Part shown: positions 32,833-42,306 of the stretch, in pieces
Layout: every line of letters begins with the position of its first letter
Position numbering within the stretch: the first letter of the stretch is position 1
Origin: Phytohabitans maris
Lineage (GTDB): Bacteria > Actinomycetota > Actinomycetes > Mycobacteriales > Micromonosporaceae
Assembly: GCF_031085175.1 (NCBI RefSeq)
Contig: NZ_JAVHUY010000011.1
Location: 171,375-235,374, forward strand
DNA: 64,000 bases
Direction of reading: 5' to 3'
The notes under the pieces: model-generated
What the model saw: only the letters and a program-made list of their open reading frames with translations
Told to the model about the DNA's origin: nothing
Database searches by the model: none
Program-made: the position numbers and the translations under genes

Positions 32833-34983
32833 TCACCTCAGTACCTGCCAGGGGCTCCTCCTCTGCTGCTGGCCGGTGCCGGGCTTCGACCAGTCACACA
32901 CGCCCGCACCGAAGATCTCCACCAGCCGGGTGCGCTCGGCCGGCGTGAAGCCCACCTCGTAGTCACTCCATTCGACGTCCTTGCGCTGGCAGGCGACCAC
33001 GTCGTCCGGCAGCGGGGCGCCGGCCACCAGTCGTGGTGTGGAGTAGGCGGGGTACAGCTGCCCGCACTCACCGGCGTTGTCAGCCGTGATCGGCTGGACG
33101 ATCTCGCGGGGCTGGGTGTCGCGGCTCCAGCAGGCGTCGGTGAGGTCGTCGGGCTTGTTCCGTACCACCCGCTCGTGCGCCGGTCGCCCCGAGTCGTCCC
33201 CCGCCAGCGCGGTCAGCCAACGGTCCATACTGGACAGCGCGTACCGGAGGGTGGGGCTGTTCAGGCTGAACCCGCCGTACCGGTTGTCCTCGACCAGGAA
33301 GACCTGGTTGTCCGCGTCGCCGTTCACCGCCTCCAGCCGCGCCCGGGTGGCGAACCCGTGCGTCATCATGTGGATGTCGCCGTTCGTCGCGTCCTCGGTG
33401 TACGCGCGATAGTCGATGATCGGCGTGGCGGCCAGACCCATCCCGCCGTACAGGATGCGCCCGGTGCGGTACGCGGCGCGGGTCGCGATCGGGTCCGCCA
33501 CGGTGCGGTGTGGCGTCGGCCTGGCGTCGAGGTCGAGTCCGCCGATGCCCTCGTTGAGGTCGAGGAACTGCCGCGTGGTGATCGCGCCGGAGTTCAGCGC
33601 GGCCAGCCCGTACTGCACTCCCACGTTGTCCAGCGGCCGCCGGGCGAACCCGGTGGCCGGGTCGCGTCCGTAGACGTTGACGGTGTGGTCGTAGACGTCC
33701 CCGCGCGCGCCGCCGGGGTTGGTCTGCGCGTCGTAGCGCAGCGCCGCGGGCAGCGCGGCGGGGAACTCGGCGGCCGGGTCGAGCCGGTTCGCCCCGTCGC
33801 TGAGGTTGTGGATGCTCTGCCACCGCCGGAAGCCGGCGACCTGGCGCTGCTGCTCCTGGCTGAACTCACCCGGCGCGACCTCGGTGAAGTAGTGTTCGAG
33901 CAGCCGGGCGTCGAACAGCGTGATGTTCGTCGCCGACGTGACGTCGGGAAAAGTCTGGCCGACCACGATGCCGTCCAGCAGGCCCGGGTAGTTGTCGGCG
34001 ATCTGGTGGCTCTGGTAGGAGCCGCCCGAGGAGCCCCAGCCGATGGTGAAGAGCGGGTCGCCGTACCGCTCGACGAACCGTTCCTTCACGATCATCATCG
34101 TCTCGGCGGCCAGCAGGTCGTTGCAGTTGTTGCCGAAGACGTTCAGCGACGCCGACGCGACCGCGTAGCCCCGACCGAGCAGTTCCGGGGAGAGCACACC
34201 GCCGGTGTTCGTGCCCTGGGTGTACCAGCCGCGCCGGCAGCCGCCGCCGAACGTGTAGACGAGTCGGTCGTTCCAGCCGGGGGCGCGCTGGTCGAACGCG
34301 GGCTCCGCCGCGGCCGGGTCGTGCAGCATGGAGATCTGGTAGATCGCCCGGTTGAGCGTGCCGGTCTCGATCCGGATCAGGAACGGGACCGTCTCGCCGG
34401 TGCTGGTGGTCGTCCAGGCGAGGTCGTCGGGGCGGGCGGACGGGTCCGGCAGTGGCATCGTCTGGCCGGCGGTCGACCGGTACGCGTAGTCGACCCGGGT
34501 GGCCACCGAGCAGTCGCCGTCGAGCGGGGCGCCGAGGGTGCCGCCGTCGACCAGGCGGAACAGATCCGTGGTGCAGACGTACGGTGTCTGGTGTGGACCG
34601 CTGATCACCGGGCCGGTGGCCGGATGGTTCGTCACGACGAGCTGGTCGCGCAGCCGGCCGGCGGTCGCGACGAGACGGTTGGGCCCGGGGCGGAGCCGGT
34701 CGACCAGACCGGTGAGGGTGTGCGCGCCGGCGTCGGCCCGGAAGGAGCCGGTGATGTCCGTGCCGTTGAGCGAGAGCCGCACGTCGCGCAGCGGCCTGCC
34801 ACGCGGCACCTCCGCGGCGACCAGCACGTCGCCGGCCGTGACCAGCTCGGGTCGGGCCGACAGCGACACCAGCCGCAGGCTGTCTCCTCCCCCGGCCATC
34901 GCTGGGCGGCCCGGCTGTGCCAGGGCGATCGGCGCGAGCACGACGGCGGCGCAGGCCGCGGCCACAGTGGAGCGGCGCATCAT
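32833..34983 (-). CDS. Exported DUF6351 esterase-like protein
   Basis: A 716-residue exported protein with signal MMRRSTVAAACAAVVLAPIA. It matches DUF6351 in layout: an N-terminal beta domain (VLVAAEVPRGRPLRDVRLSL), then an alpha/beta-hydrolase-like part with YTFGGGCRRGWYTQG (oxyanion region) and nucleophile-elbow-like IGWGSSGGSYQSHQIADNYP. A C-terminal CxR/His-containing segment follows. The function is unknown; by fold it could deacylate glycans or use polyhydroxy esters. The ATG at 34983 overlaps the TGA of the GH106 gene (ATGA) with GGAGGTC just upstream, so the two are translationally coupled, and both probably act on the same extracellular substrate. Confidence 0.7.
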   Translation of the reverse strand: MMRRSTVAAACAAVVLAPIALAQPGRPAMAGGGDSLRLVSLSARPELVTAGDVLVAAEVPRGRPLRDVRLSLNGTDITGSFRADAGAHTLTGLVDRLRPGPNRLVATAGRLRDQLVVTNHPATGPVISGPHQTPYVCTTDLFRLVDGGTLGAPLDGDCSVATRVDYAYRSTAGQTMPLPDPSARPDDLAWTTTSTGETVPFLIRIETGTLNRAIYQISMLHDPAAAEPAFDQRAPGWNDRLVYTFGGGCRRGWYTQGTNTGGVLSPELLGRGYAVASASLNVFGNNCNDLLAAETMMIVKERFVERYGDPLFTIGWGSSGGSYQSHQIADNYPGLLDGIVVGQTFPDVTSATNITLFDARLLEHYFTEVAPGEFSQEQQRQVAGFRRWQSIHNLSDGANRLDPAAEFPAALPAALRYDAQTNPGGARGDVYDHTVNVYGRDPATGFARRPLDNVGVQYGLAALNSGAITTRQFLDLNEGIGGLDLDARPTPHRTVADPIATRAAYRTGRILYGGMGLAATPIIDYRAYTEDATNGDIHMMTHGFATRARLEAVNGDADNQVFLVEDNRYGGFSLNSPTLRYALSSMDRWLTALAGDDSGRPAHERVVRNKPDDLTDACWSRDTQPREIVQPITADNAGECGQLYPAYSTPRLVAGAPLPDDVVACQRKDVEWSDYEVGFTPAERTRLVEIFGAGVCDWSKPGTGQQQRRSPWQVLR

Positions 34984-37900
34984 CGACCTCCGGGGTTGGC
35001 GTAGACGGCGAACTCGGCCAGTTGGGTGTTGTGGCCGGGCTGGGTGGGATACCACCCCTGTGTGATGCGCAGCCGCACGTAGCGAGCCCGGGTCGGCGTG
35101 ACCGTCGTTGTGTGGTCCGCCCGCGGCGCGTCCACTTCGGACCCGACGGTCGTCCACCGCCTGCCGTCCAGCGAGGTCTGCACGTCGTACGCCCGCGGGG
35201 CCCAGCTTCCGCGTCCACTCGTCCCCACCGCTCGCACGACCGTGGGAAGCCCGAGGTCGACGCCGATGGTCTCCGGTCTCCCGGCGGTGGGTGCCTCTCC
35301 GGGCGTCTGGCCGCTCGACACCCAGTACGTCGACTCCTGCCCGTCGGTCAGGAACGACGGCGGATGCTGGTACTGGTAGGTCGACGCCCAGACGCGCGGA
35401 TACGGGCTTCCGGTCGGGTTGAGCGCCAGGTTGCCGGAGTGCCGAAGCGTCACGTACGCCTGCCCGCGCGCCCCGTTGGAGGCCGCCGCGTCGACCACGA
35501 GGCTGGACGAGCCGGCATCGTTCCGGCCGCGCAGGCGCACCTGCGTCGTCACCGCCGCCCCTCCCGGAACGCGCAGGATCCGCTGATCGGGTGCCGCGTC
35601 GACCCCGTCGCCGGCCGTCACGCCGACCGACACCACCACCGGTCTGGGCGAGTTGTTGGCGATGCGGACGCGTGCCTGGTTGGCGCCGCCGGCCGCCAGC
35701 GGCAGTTCCCGTTCGAGGGCTTCCACGGTCAGGGTCGGCTGCCGCGCGTCGACCGGTGTCAGGCGCACCGGGCCGAGCAGTCCGTAGGCCATGCGTTCGC
35801 GGCCGGCCGCGCCGGTGCCCGGTGCCACCCGGACCGCGTTGAGCAGGGTCGAGGAGACGCGTACCGTCATGGTGTTTTCGCCCGGCCGCAGGAGGTGCCC
35901 CACCTCGATGTGCCGCGGATCCTGCGGATTCAGCGCCGGGATCCTGGTGCCGTTCACGGTGACGGTCGCGGTGTCGACGACGGCGCCCAGATCGAGGTAC
36001 GCGGTGCGAACGCCGCCCCATGAGCGGTCCAGGGTGAACGTCGATGTGTACGTCCCTACGCCCGACGCGTCGCCGAGGTCGACGTCGTATCCGTTCGCCG
36101 GGGTGATCGCCGACCAAGGCGGCAGCGCGCCGCGCTCACCGGCGACGAGCGGGACCGCCCGGAGGCTCGTCCTGGTGGTGTCACCCGGCAGCCCCGACGC
36201 GCCCCGGCTCCAGCTCTCCACCTGGAGTGTCCAGTCGTCGAGAAGCACCGGGGCGAGCCCGTCGTTGCGCGCGACAGTCGGACCCCGTTCGGTCGCGGCG
36301 GTCCAGCGGAAGGTCTCGTCGCGGCGCGTGGAGAGCGCGATGACCTTCGTGTCGGCCGGCTCGAGGGCGACGTCGACCACCACGCCGTCCCGCGTACGCC
36401 GGTAGTCGGTGAGCGGTGTGATCTCGCCGGTCCACGTGTCCAGCTCGTACGGCCAGCCCTCGCCGGTGAGCGTCAGCCGCTGCTCCGCCGCCCACGACCG
36501 CTGGTTGAACAGGTAGTAGAAGTCGGTGGTCGGGTCGGTACGGCGGACGCTCAGCACGTCGGCGGAGTCGGTCGCGTGCGCGGCGGCGGGCCTTACGCCG
36601 AGCCGGGCGAGCAGGCCCGGCACGGCGTCGAGCTCAGCGACCCGGTGCACGGTGGGCCGCTTTGCCAACTGGCCGATCACGCGGCGCAGCTCGGCGTCCC
36701 GCGCCGCCGCATCGTGGAACCCCGGCGTCGCCGATGGCAGGTCGCCGACGAAGACGACCGGCAGGCCGGCCCGTGCCAGGTCGAGCAGCCGGTGCGCGGT
36801 GTCGACCGCCATCGTCGTCTGGTTCGCGAGGACGATCGCCTGGTACGCGCCGGCCTCTGGAAACAGCCGTCCGCGCGACACCCGCGCCGACGGCATCCGC
36901 AGGTGCGCCGGGCTGAGGTACTCGTAGGTGTAACCACGCTCGGCCAGCGGCGAGTCGCTCTCCAGCAGGGTTTCCGGTCCGGTCAGCGTGGTGGCCGGTG
37001 ACCGCAGACCGAAGTCCTGCAGGTACATGGCCACGTCGAAGGTCGGCCTGCCCTGCCGGAGCACCAGTTGCAGCCGGGCCAGGTGGTCGTTGATCGCCCG
37101 GTAGTCCGGCCAGTTCGGGCCGCCCTTGGCCCCCCACGCCTCGGCGAACGAGGTGTTGCCGCCGTACGACATGCCCGGCCAAACCGCCTGGTCGGACGTA
37201 CCCTCCCCCTTCGTCAGGTACGGGTAGCCGTGCCAGATCACCTGGGTCACACCGCCCGCGTAGCCGCGGTACACCGACCGCAGGTTGCCCGGCACCTGCC
37301 AGCCGCCCGCGGTCGTCGCCCACACGCTCTCCCGGGCCGCGCAGCACTCGCTGGACACGACCGGGGTGCGGTTGAGGTGCGCACCGACCGACACCAGGCG
37401 GTACGCCTCGATGTTGTCGTAGAACACCAGGGACTCGCCCTCGGGTACGTCGACGTGGGTGGCGGCCTCCGGCGTGTCGATGGGACCGCCGTACGGCTGG
37501 CTCCGCAGCGCCATGCCGCGGTCGTTCGCCCATTGACGCAACGGTTCGAGCCGGGCGTCGATGTACAGGTCGTTCCAGGTCTGCCGGTAGTCGGTCCGGA
37601 TGCGCCGGCCGCTGCCGTCGGTGAAGTCGAAGAACGGCGCCTCGGTGAGGCCCGCCGATCCCGCGCCGGCGAGCGCCGGAAGCAGCGGGATCGGTGAGTA
37701 GCCCCGCCGCCGCTCCCACTGGCCGGCGAAGTCCCACGTCCACTTCTGCGACGTGCCGAGTTCGAGCGAGTCCTCGAAGAGGTCGACCCGGCCGGCGGCC
37801 TTGAGCGCCTCCCGCACCGGCGGCGTGAGGATCGACGAGTCGTAGAACTCCGTCGTCGCCCGCGCCCCCTGCGCGCCGAGGTGGTCGAGGAAGTAGTTCG

Positions 37901-38735
37901 GTTTGGTGGTGGTGAAGTTGTTGCGCAGCTGGCCGTCGCCGGTCTGGAAGAAGCCGATCAGCACGTACGTGTCACCGGCGTCGCCCGGCACGTCGAGGCT
38001 CAGCGCACCGTCGTCACCGACGCGACCGGTGAGGTCACGCACGCTGGCGCGGTCGAGCATCCGGGGGCCGCTGCCCTGGCTGTCGCAGGCCGCGTCCGCG
38101 CAGCGGGCCAGCAATGCGGCGACCAGCGTGTGCCGCGCGCCGGTCGGTGGTCGGGGGTCGTAGTTGGTCGGCAGGGCGCCGCCGTACCGCGTCCCTCCCT
38201 TGAGGAAGGCGTGCGAGAACACAAGCTGTTGCGACGCACGTGGATCGTTGACATCGGTCACCGTGGGTACGATGGCCGGCCACCGTGGACTGATCGTGAA
38301 GTCCAGAGCCAGGTCGAGGTCGTCGGCGCTCTCCAGCATCGTCTGGACCTTCCGCGCCCAGAGCGGCGACCCCCAGCCGTATTCGGCGAGGAACTCGGGG
38401 TCGAAGGCCCGGGGGCCGACGGCGGTGGTCGTGGCGACCTCCGCGCCGCCGGCGCCGATGGCCTTCATGTCGGCGAGCTCGGCGCGCAACTGCTCGTCTT
38501 CTGTGAAGGCCATCGGCATCCACCAGCGATACTTCGGACGCACCGTCGATGGTGGATCGGCGAACGTCCCGGCGGTCAGCCGTGGCGTGGGCGCCGTGGA
38601 CCCGGCCGCGGCGGGGTTCGGTGGAGCCGCCGCCGTGGACGGGTTGGCGACCAGGGCGCCGCCGAGCACGGTCGCGAGGATGGCGCCCACGGCCAGAGGT
38701 GCCCGCGCACGGTGGCGTCTCGGGACAGGGAGCAT
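34980..38735 (-). CDS. GH106 alpha-L-rhamnosidase with C-terminal F5/8-type carbohydrate-binding domain
   Basis: A 1251-residue exported enzyme with a leader (RAPLAVGAILATVLGGALVA). The GH106 signature region near residue 65 reads PKYRWWMPMAFTEDEQLRAE followed by DMKAIGAGGAEV. The long catalytic part includes AALRSQPYGGPIDTPEAATH-like barrel segments, and the galactose-binding-like jelly-roll domain lies towards residues 860-960. The last 140 residues are a discoidin/CBM32-like module (SFLTDGQESTYWVSS to RYVRLRITQGW). GH106 enzymes remove alpha-L-rhamnose from plant pectins or microbial glycans. Its presence in a sialidase operon is unexpected. The gene sits 14 bases after the sialidase gene and overlaps DUF6351 by four bases. 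Confidence 0.87.
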   Translation of the reverse strand: MLPVPRRHRARAPLAVGAILATVLGGALVANPSTAAAPPNPAAAGSTAPTPRLTAGTFADPPSTVRPKYRWWMPMAFTEDEQLRAELADMKAIGAGGAEVATTTAVGPRAFDPEFLAEYGWGSPLWARKVQTMLESADDLDLALDFTISPRWPAIVPTVTDVNDPRASQQLVFSHAFLKGGTRYGGALPTNYDPRPPTGARHTLVAALLARCADAACDSQGSGPRMLDRASVRDLTGRVGDDGALSLDVPGDAGDTYVLIGFFQTGDGQLRNNFTTTKPNYFLDHLGAQGARATTEFYDSSILTPPVREALKAAGRVDLFEDSLELGTSQKWTWDFAGQWERRRGYSPIPLLPALAGAGSAGLTEAPFFDFTDGSGRRIRTDYRQTWNDLYIDARLEPLRQWANDRGMALRSQPYGGPIDTPEAATHVDVPEGESLVFYDNIEAYRLVSVGAHLNRTPVVSSECCAARESVWATTAGGWQVPGNLRSVYRGYAGGVTQVIWHGYPYLTKGEGTSDQAVWPGMSYGGNTSFAEAWGAKGGPNWPDYRAINDHLARLQLVLRQGRPTFDVAMYLQDFGLRSPATTLTGPETLLESDSPLAERGYTYEYLSPAHLRMPSARVSRGRLFPEAGAYQAIVLANQTTMAVDTAHRLLDLARAGLPVVFVGDLPSATPGFHDAAARDAELRRVIGQLAKRPTVHRVAELDAVPGLLARLGVRPAAAHATDSADVLSVRRTDPTTDFYYLFNQRSWAAEQRLTLTGEGWPYELDTWTGEITPLTDYRRTRDGVVVDVALEPADTKVIALSTRRDETFRWTAATERGPTVARNDGLAPVLLDDWTLQVESWSRGASGLPGDTTRTSLRAVPLVAGERGALPPWSAITPANGYDVDLGDASGVGTYTSTFTLDRSWGGVRTAYLDLGAVVDTATVTVNGTRIPALNPQDPRHIEVGHLLRPGENTMTVRVSSTLLNAVRVAPGTGAAGRERMAYGLLGPVRLTPVDARQPTLTVEALERELPLAAGGANQARVRIANNSPRPVVVSVGVTAGDGVDAAPDQRILRVPGGAAVTTQVRLRGRNDAGSSSLVVDAAASNGARGQAYVTLRHSGNLALNPTGSPYPRVWASTYQYQHPPSFLTDGQESTYWVSSGQTPGEAPTAGRPETIGVDLGLPTVVRAVGTSGRGSWAPRAYDVQTSLDGRRWTTVGSEVDAPRADHTTTVTPTRARYVRLRITQGWYPTQPGHNTQLAEFAVYANPGGR

Positions 38736-38748
38736 CGCGGCACCGCCT

Positions 38749-40740
38749 TCAGGCGCCGGGTGGGATGACGGCGTTCATCGGCAGGTGTGCGGTGAGGCCA
38801 CGGATGCCGCTGGTGTTCGTGGCACGCAACCAAGACAGCTCAAGACCGGAAAGGGCCCGGTCGTAGACGCGGAACTCGTCCATCGCACCGTGAAACCGGT
38901 TCGCCCCGTCGAGGCGCTGTCCGATGTAGATCGGTGTGGGATCGCTCGACTGGACGGCACCGGCCGCGCCGGACGCCGACGCGACCGCGGTACCGTCGAC
39001 GAGCAGGGTGACCGTGCCACGGTGCCGGCGCAGCGCCACGTGGTGCCAGGCGCCGTCGGCGTACGCGCGGGCGGAGCTGACACTGGCCGAACCGGAGGCG
39101 GTGGTCACCGTGCCCCGGATCCGGTTGCTGCCCGGCTCGGCGCGCAGCCACACCTCCGGCTCGCCGTTCTGGCCGTAGGCCCAGAAGATGGCCTGATCGC
39201 GGCTCTTGTCCTCGTACCGGATCCAGGCCGACACGGTGAAGTCACCCGCACCGAGTACCGGGGTCGTCCGGTACGGCAGCTGCACCCGACCCCGCTGGCC
39301 GTCGAACTCCAGCGCCCGACCATACCGGCCCTTGGCGGTGGTGACGCCGTCGAACACCAACGCCGACCGGCCTCGCAGGTCGGGCGTCGTGGACGGAGTG
39401 TGCAGGTCACGGTGACTGAGCCGGACGAAGGCAATCTCCGAGCGGTAGTCGGTGGTGCCACGCTCGTACAGCAGCCCGAGGTCGCCACCGCGCAGCTCCA
39501 CCATGTCGGAGTAGCCGCCCCAGCAGGCGCACTCCTCCACCGTGGCGCTCCGGTCGTTGGTACCCCACACCTGCACACCCTCGTCCGTGGAGTCCAGCGG
39601 GGTGTCGACCGACTGCCAGCTCAGCCCCTCGTCGAATGTGGAGCGGATCGTCGGCCGGATCCGCGGCTCCACGTTCACCGACGGCGCCATCGTGAGGATC
39701 CGGTTGTAGGCGTCACCCTCGTCGGTGGCCCGCAGCCGCAACGCGGACGACTGGATGGGCGGTGCTTCGAACCCGGGCACGTTGGTGTAGTCGCGGTGGT
39801 AGGTCTCGCCGCCGTCCCGGCTGATCGCGATCGACCGGTGCGGCAGCACGTTCGGGTCGGCCTGCTCCTGCGGGGTGCCCGCGTTCCAGTTCTGCCGGGC
39901 CCACACGAGGATGTCGCCGTTGACCAGCTCGACAAGGCTCAGCTCGCCGAGGTTCTGCCGCTCCGCGGGCGCGTACTCGACCTGGGCGCCCTTGTGCCAG
40001 GTGTCGCCGCCGTCGTCGGTGTAGGCGAGCATGAGGCCGAACTGCTGGCCGGCGCGGTAGTTGACGCCGATCACCAGCCGCCCGGCGTGCGCGCCGCGGG
40101 TGAGCTGGATGCCGTGTACCGGCGCGGTCTGCATGTGGCCCCACGTCGGGTCGTCCAGCTCCTCGTACATGCTGCGCGGCGGGCTCCAGGTCGCCCCGTT
40201 GTCGTCGCTGTGCTGCAGGTACGGGGTACGCGGTGCGCCTTCGTGGTTCTTGCCGGGCGTGGCCGGGTCGACCGGGTTGTGCGTGCCCATCAGCAGGATC
40301 CGGCCGTCCGGTGCGCCGGTGCTCGGCGCGCCCGGCAGCTTCCGGTACACGACCGGGCCGGGGTTGCCCCGGGTCGCCGGCGCCTCCGGATCGCCGTCCT
40401 CGCCGCGTGCCACCGTCTGCGCCGGCAGCCACCGCGTGGCACCGGCGGGCAGGCGCCGCAGCACCACCTCCATGTTGGACTTGTCGGCGCAGGTGTGGAA
40501 GCGGTGCTCGGCGAACGCCAGCAGCGACCCGTCCACCGCCCGGACGATCGCCGGGATGCGGTAACACCCGGACGGCACGTTCGGGCTGGAGAAGAGCACG
40601 GTGGTCCGCGTCCGGAACGGGTCCACAGTGGCCACCTCGGCAACGGCGGGCGCGCTCTGGACCGGTGTCAACGCTGCGGTCGCGCTCACCAGCGCGGCGA
40701 CCAGCACCGCGCGATATCGGGGCGAACGATGTGTGGTCAC
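38749..40740 (-). CDS. Exported GH33 exo-sialidase with C-terminal LamG domain
   Basis: A 663-residue sialidase with a Sec signal (AVLVAALVSATAALTPVQSA). The catalytic Arg lies in GCYRIPAIVR (RIP motif, Arg61), the next conserved acid region is LLAFAEHRF, and Asp-boxes occur at SDDNGATWS, TDDGGDTWH, SRDGGETYH and STFDEGLSWQ. The Glu and Tyr nucleophile regions lie in VHGIQLTRGAHAGRLVIGVN and WGGYSDMVELRGGDLGLLYE. Residues about 455-650 are a LamG-type domain (FTVSAWIRYEDKSRDQAIFW) that probably binds glycan. It should release terminal sialic acid outside the cell for uptake by the ABC system encoded upstream. The GTG at 40740 follows GAGAGGA. Confidence 0.92.
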   Translation of the reverse strand: MTTHRSPRYRAVLVAALVSATAALTPVQSAPAVAEVATVDPFRTRTTVLFSSPNVPSGCYRIPAIVRAVDGSLLAFAEHRFHTCADKSNMEVVLRRLPAGATRWLPAQTVARGEDGDPEAPATRGNPGPVVYRKLPGAPSTGAPDGRILLMGTHNPVDPATPGKNHEGAPRTPYLQHSDDNGATWSPPRSMYEELDDPTWGHMQTAPVHGIQLTRGAHAGRLVIGVNYRAGQQFGLMLAYTDDGGDTWHKGAQVEYAPAERQNLGELSLVELVNGDILVWARQNWNAGTPQEQADPNVLPHRSIAISRDGGETYHRDYTNVPGFEAPPIQSSALRLRATDEGDAYNRILTMAPSVNVEPRIRPTIRSTFDEGLSWQSVDTPLDSTDEGVQVWGTNDRSATVEECACWGGYSDMVELRGGDLGLLYERGTTDYRSEIAFVRLSHRDLHTPSTTPDLRGRSALVFDGVTTAKGRYGRALEFDGQRGRVQLPYRTTPVLGAGDFTVSAWIRYEDKSRDQAIFWAYGQNGEPEVWLRAEPGSNRIRGTVTTASGSASVSSARAYADGAWHHVALRRHRGTVTLLVDGTAVASASGAAGAVQSSDPTPIYIGQRLDGANRFHGAMDEFRVYDRALSGLELSWLRATNTSGIRGLTAHLPMNAVIPPGA

Positions 40741-40759
40741 GATCGACGTTCCTCTCCTC

Positions 40760-40848
40760 GTCGGGGGCCGGGAGTCGGGGTCGGGAGTCAGGGTCGGGAA
40801 GCGAGAGCCAGGAGCCGGGGCGGGGTCGGGGGTGTCGGGAGTCGGGCG
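40760..40848. repeat. Degenerate GGGAGTC/GGGTCGG short repeats
   Basis: The gap between the sulfatase and sialidase genes is filled with imperfect copies of GGGAGTCGGGGTC and AGGAGCCGG, read on the plus strand. There are at least three copies of GGGAGTC. The minus-strand transcript would carry C-rich repeats here. It may affect transcript folding, or it may be simple-sequence drift in an intergenic spacer. Confidence 0.5.
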
Positions 40849-42306
40849 TCAGGAGCCGGTGCGGTGCTTGGCCACCGCGCTGGCGAACAGCTCGTGCCGG
40901 GCGGCGCGGTCACCGCCGGCGACCGTGCCCCGCCGCGGGGCGTCGGGGTCCAGATAGGTGGGTGGCGTCGCGTCGTACAGCGCCCACCGCGCGGCGGTCT
41001 CGCGCATCCGCCGCAGCGCGTCGCCGTGCGCCGGGTCGTCGACGACGTTCGTCAGCTCGTGCGGATCGGCGGTCAGGTCGAAGAGGGCTTCCCCGGCGAC
41101 GTCCGACCACAGCAGCTTGTACCGGTCGGTGCGGGCCATCCCCGCGATGCCGTGCCGGCGGTCTTCGGCGAAGACGCACTCGTGCCCGGCGGCCGGATCG
41201 GTCAGATCGTTGCCCGGCAACGGCGTCGCCGGCGGCAGCCCGCAGGTGGAAAGGACCGTCGGGGCGACGTCTATCAGCGAGACCAGCGCGTCCGAGGTCT
41301 CGCCGGGCCACTGCCGCCCGGGAAACTTGACCAGCAGCGGCACCTTCACCACCGGGTCGTACATCGGCCCGTCCTTGAGCAGCAGGTGGTGGAAGCCGAG
41401 GTACTCGCCGTGGTCGGCGGTGAAGACAATCAGGGTGTCGTCGTACAGCTCGCGCTGCCGCAGCAGGTCGAGCATGCGCCCGACCTCGTGGTCCAGCTGC
41501 GTGATGGTGGCGTAGTAGTGCGCCATCACCTGACGCAGCCGCGGCAGATCCAGCGGCCCGTAGTCGAAGTACTCCCGCCGGTGTCGCTGGTCGGCGTCCG
41601 GGATCGTCTCCGTCCAGCCGGGCAGCGGGGTCAGCGCCGCCGGGTCGTACACGTCGTCCCAGCCGGCGGGCGGGTCGAACGGGTGGTGTGGCTTGACGAA
41701 CGACACGTGCAGCAACTGGCCACCGGCGCCGGACCAGCCGGCCAGCACCCGTCGCGCCCGCTCGCCGATCCAGGCGGTGGAGTGCCACCCCTCCGGCAGG
41801 TTCGACCGCCCGCTACCGTAGCTGTCCCAATAGGACTGTGGGGCCTGCGCGCGAAACTCGCGCTCCTGGTCGACCAGGTCGGTCACCGGCGCCAGCCCGG
41901 CCGCCGCCAGCTCCCGGTGGTAGTCGTCGTCGTACCGGCCGGGACCGTCCTGCTCGGCCAGCTCCAGGTGGTCGTAACCGACGTCGAGGTACGTCGGCGT
42001 GAAGTGCATCTTGCCGACCGCGGCCGTCTGGTACCCGGCCCGGCGCAGCGTCCGCGGGAAGGTGTCGATGCCGGGGGCGAGCGTGCAGTGGTTCGTCCAG
42101 CCGCCGTGCTGGCGGACGTGCAGGCCGGACACCAGCGAGTACCGGGACGGCGTGCAGACCGGAAACGGGCAGTACGCCTCGCGGTAGTGCACACCGTCGC
42201 CGGCGAGCCGGTCCAGGTGCGGGGTACGCACGTCCGGGTTTCCGGCCACGCCGAGGCAGTCCGCCCGAAACTGGTCGGCCTGGATGACGAGCACGTTCGT
42301 CGCCAT
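40849..42306 (-). CDS. Type I sulfatase with Cys-type formylglycine motif
   Basis: A 485-residue cytoplasmic-type sulfatase with no signal peptide. The metal site begins at LVIQADQFRADCLG (Asp11, Gln12). The modification motif C-T-P-S-R is at Cys51, to be turned into formylglycine by a sulfatase-modifying enzyme encoded elsewhere. The alkaline-phosphatase-fold ligands follow in VGKMHFTP, FVKPHHPFDPP and FTADHGEYLG. It should remove sulfate from a sugar, here probably an imported sulfated mono- or oligosaccharide, because the protein lacks an export signal. Its ATG overlaps the stop of the lyase gene (TGATG). A phosphonate or phosphoester hydrolase of the same fold is the alternative. Confidence 0.87.
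   Translation of the reverse strand: MATNVLVIQADQFRADCLGVAGNPDVRTPHLDRLAGDGVHYREAYCPFPVCTPSRYSLVSGLHVRQHGGWTNHCTLAPGIDTFPRTLRRAGYQTAAVGKMHFTPTYLDVGYDHLELAEQDGPGRYDDDYHRELAAAGLAPVTDLVDQEREFRAQAPQSYWDSYGSGRSNLPEGWHSTAWIGERARRVLAGWSGAGGQLLHVSFVKPHHPFDPPAGWDDVYDPAALTPLPGWTETIPDADQRHRREYFDYGPLDLPRLRQVMAHYYATITQLDHEVGRMLDLLRQRELYDDTLIVFTADHGEYLGFHHLLLKDGPMYDPVVKVPLLVKFPGRQWPGETSDALVSLIDVAPTVLSTCGLPPATPLPGNDLTDPAAGHECVFAEDRRHGIAGMARTDRYKLLWSDVAGEALFDLTADPHELTNVVDDPAHGDALRRMRETAARWALYDATPPTYLDPDAPRRGTVAGGDRAARHELFASAVAKHRTGS

Noticed and set aside
40760..40848. CRISPR array.
   Set aside because: The repeats are short, imperfect and not separated by unique spacers of constant length, and no cas genes are present.
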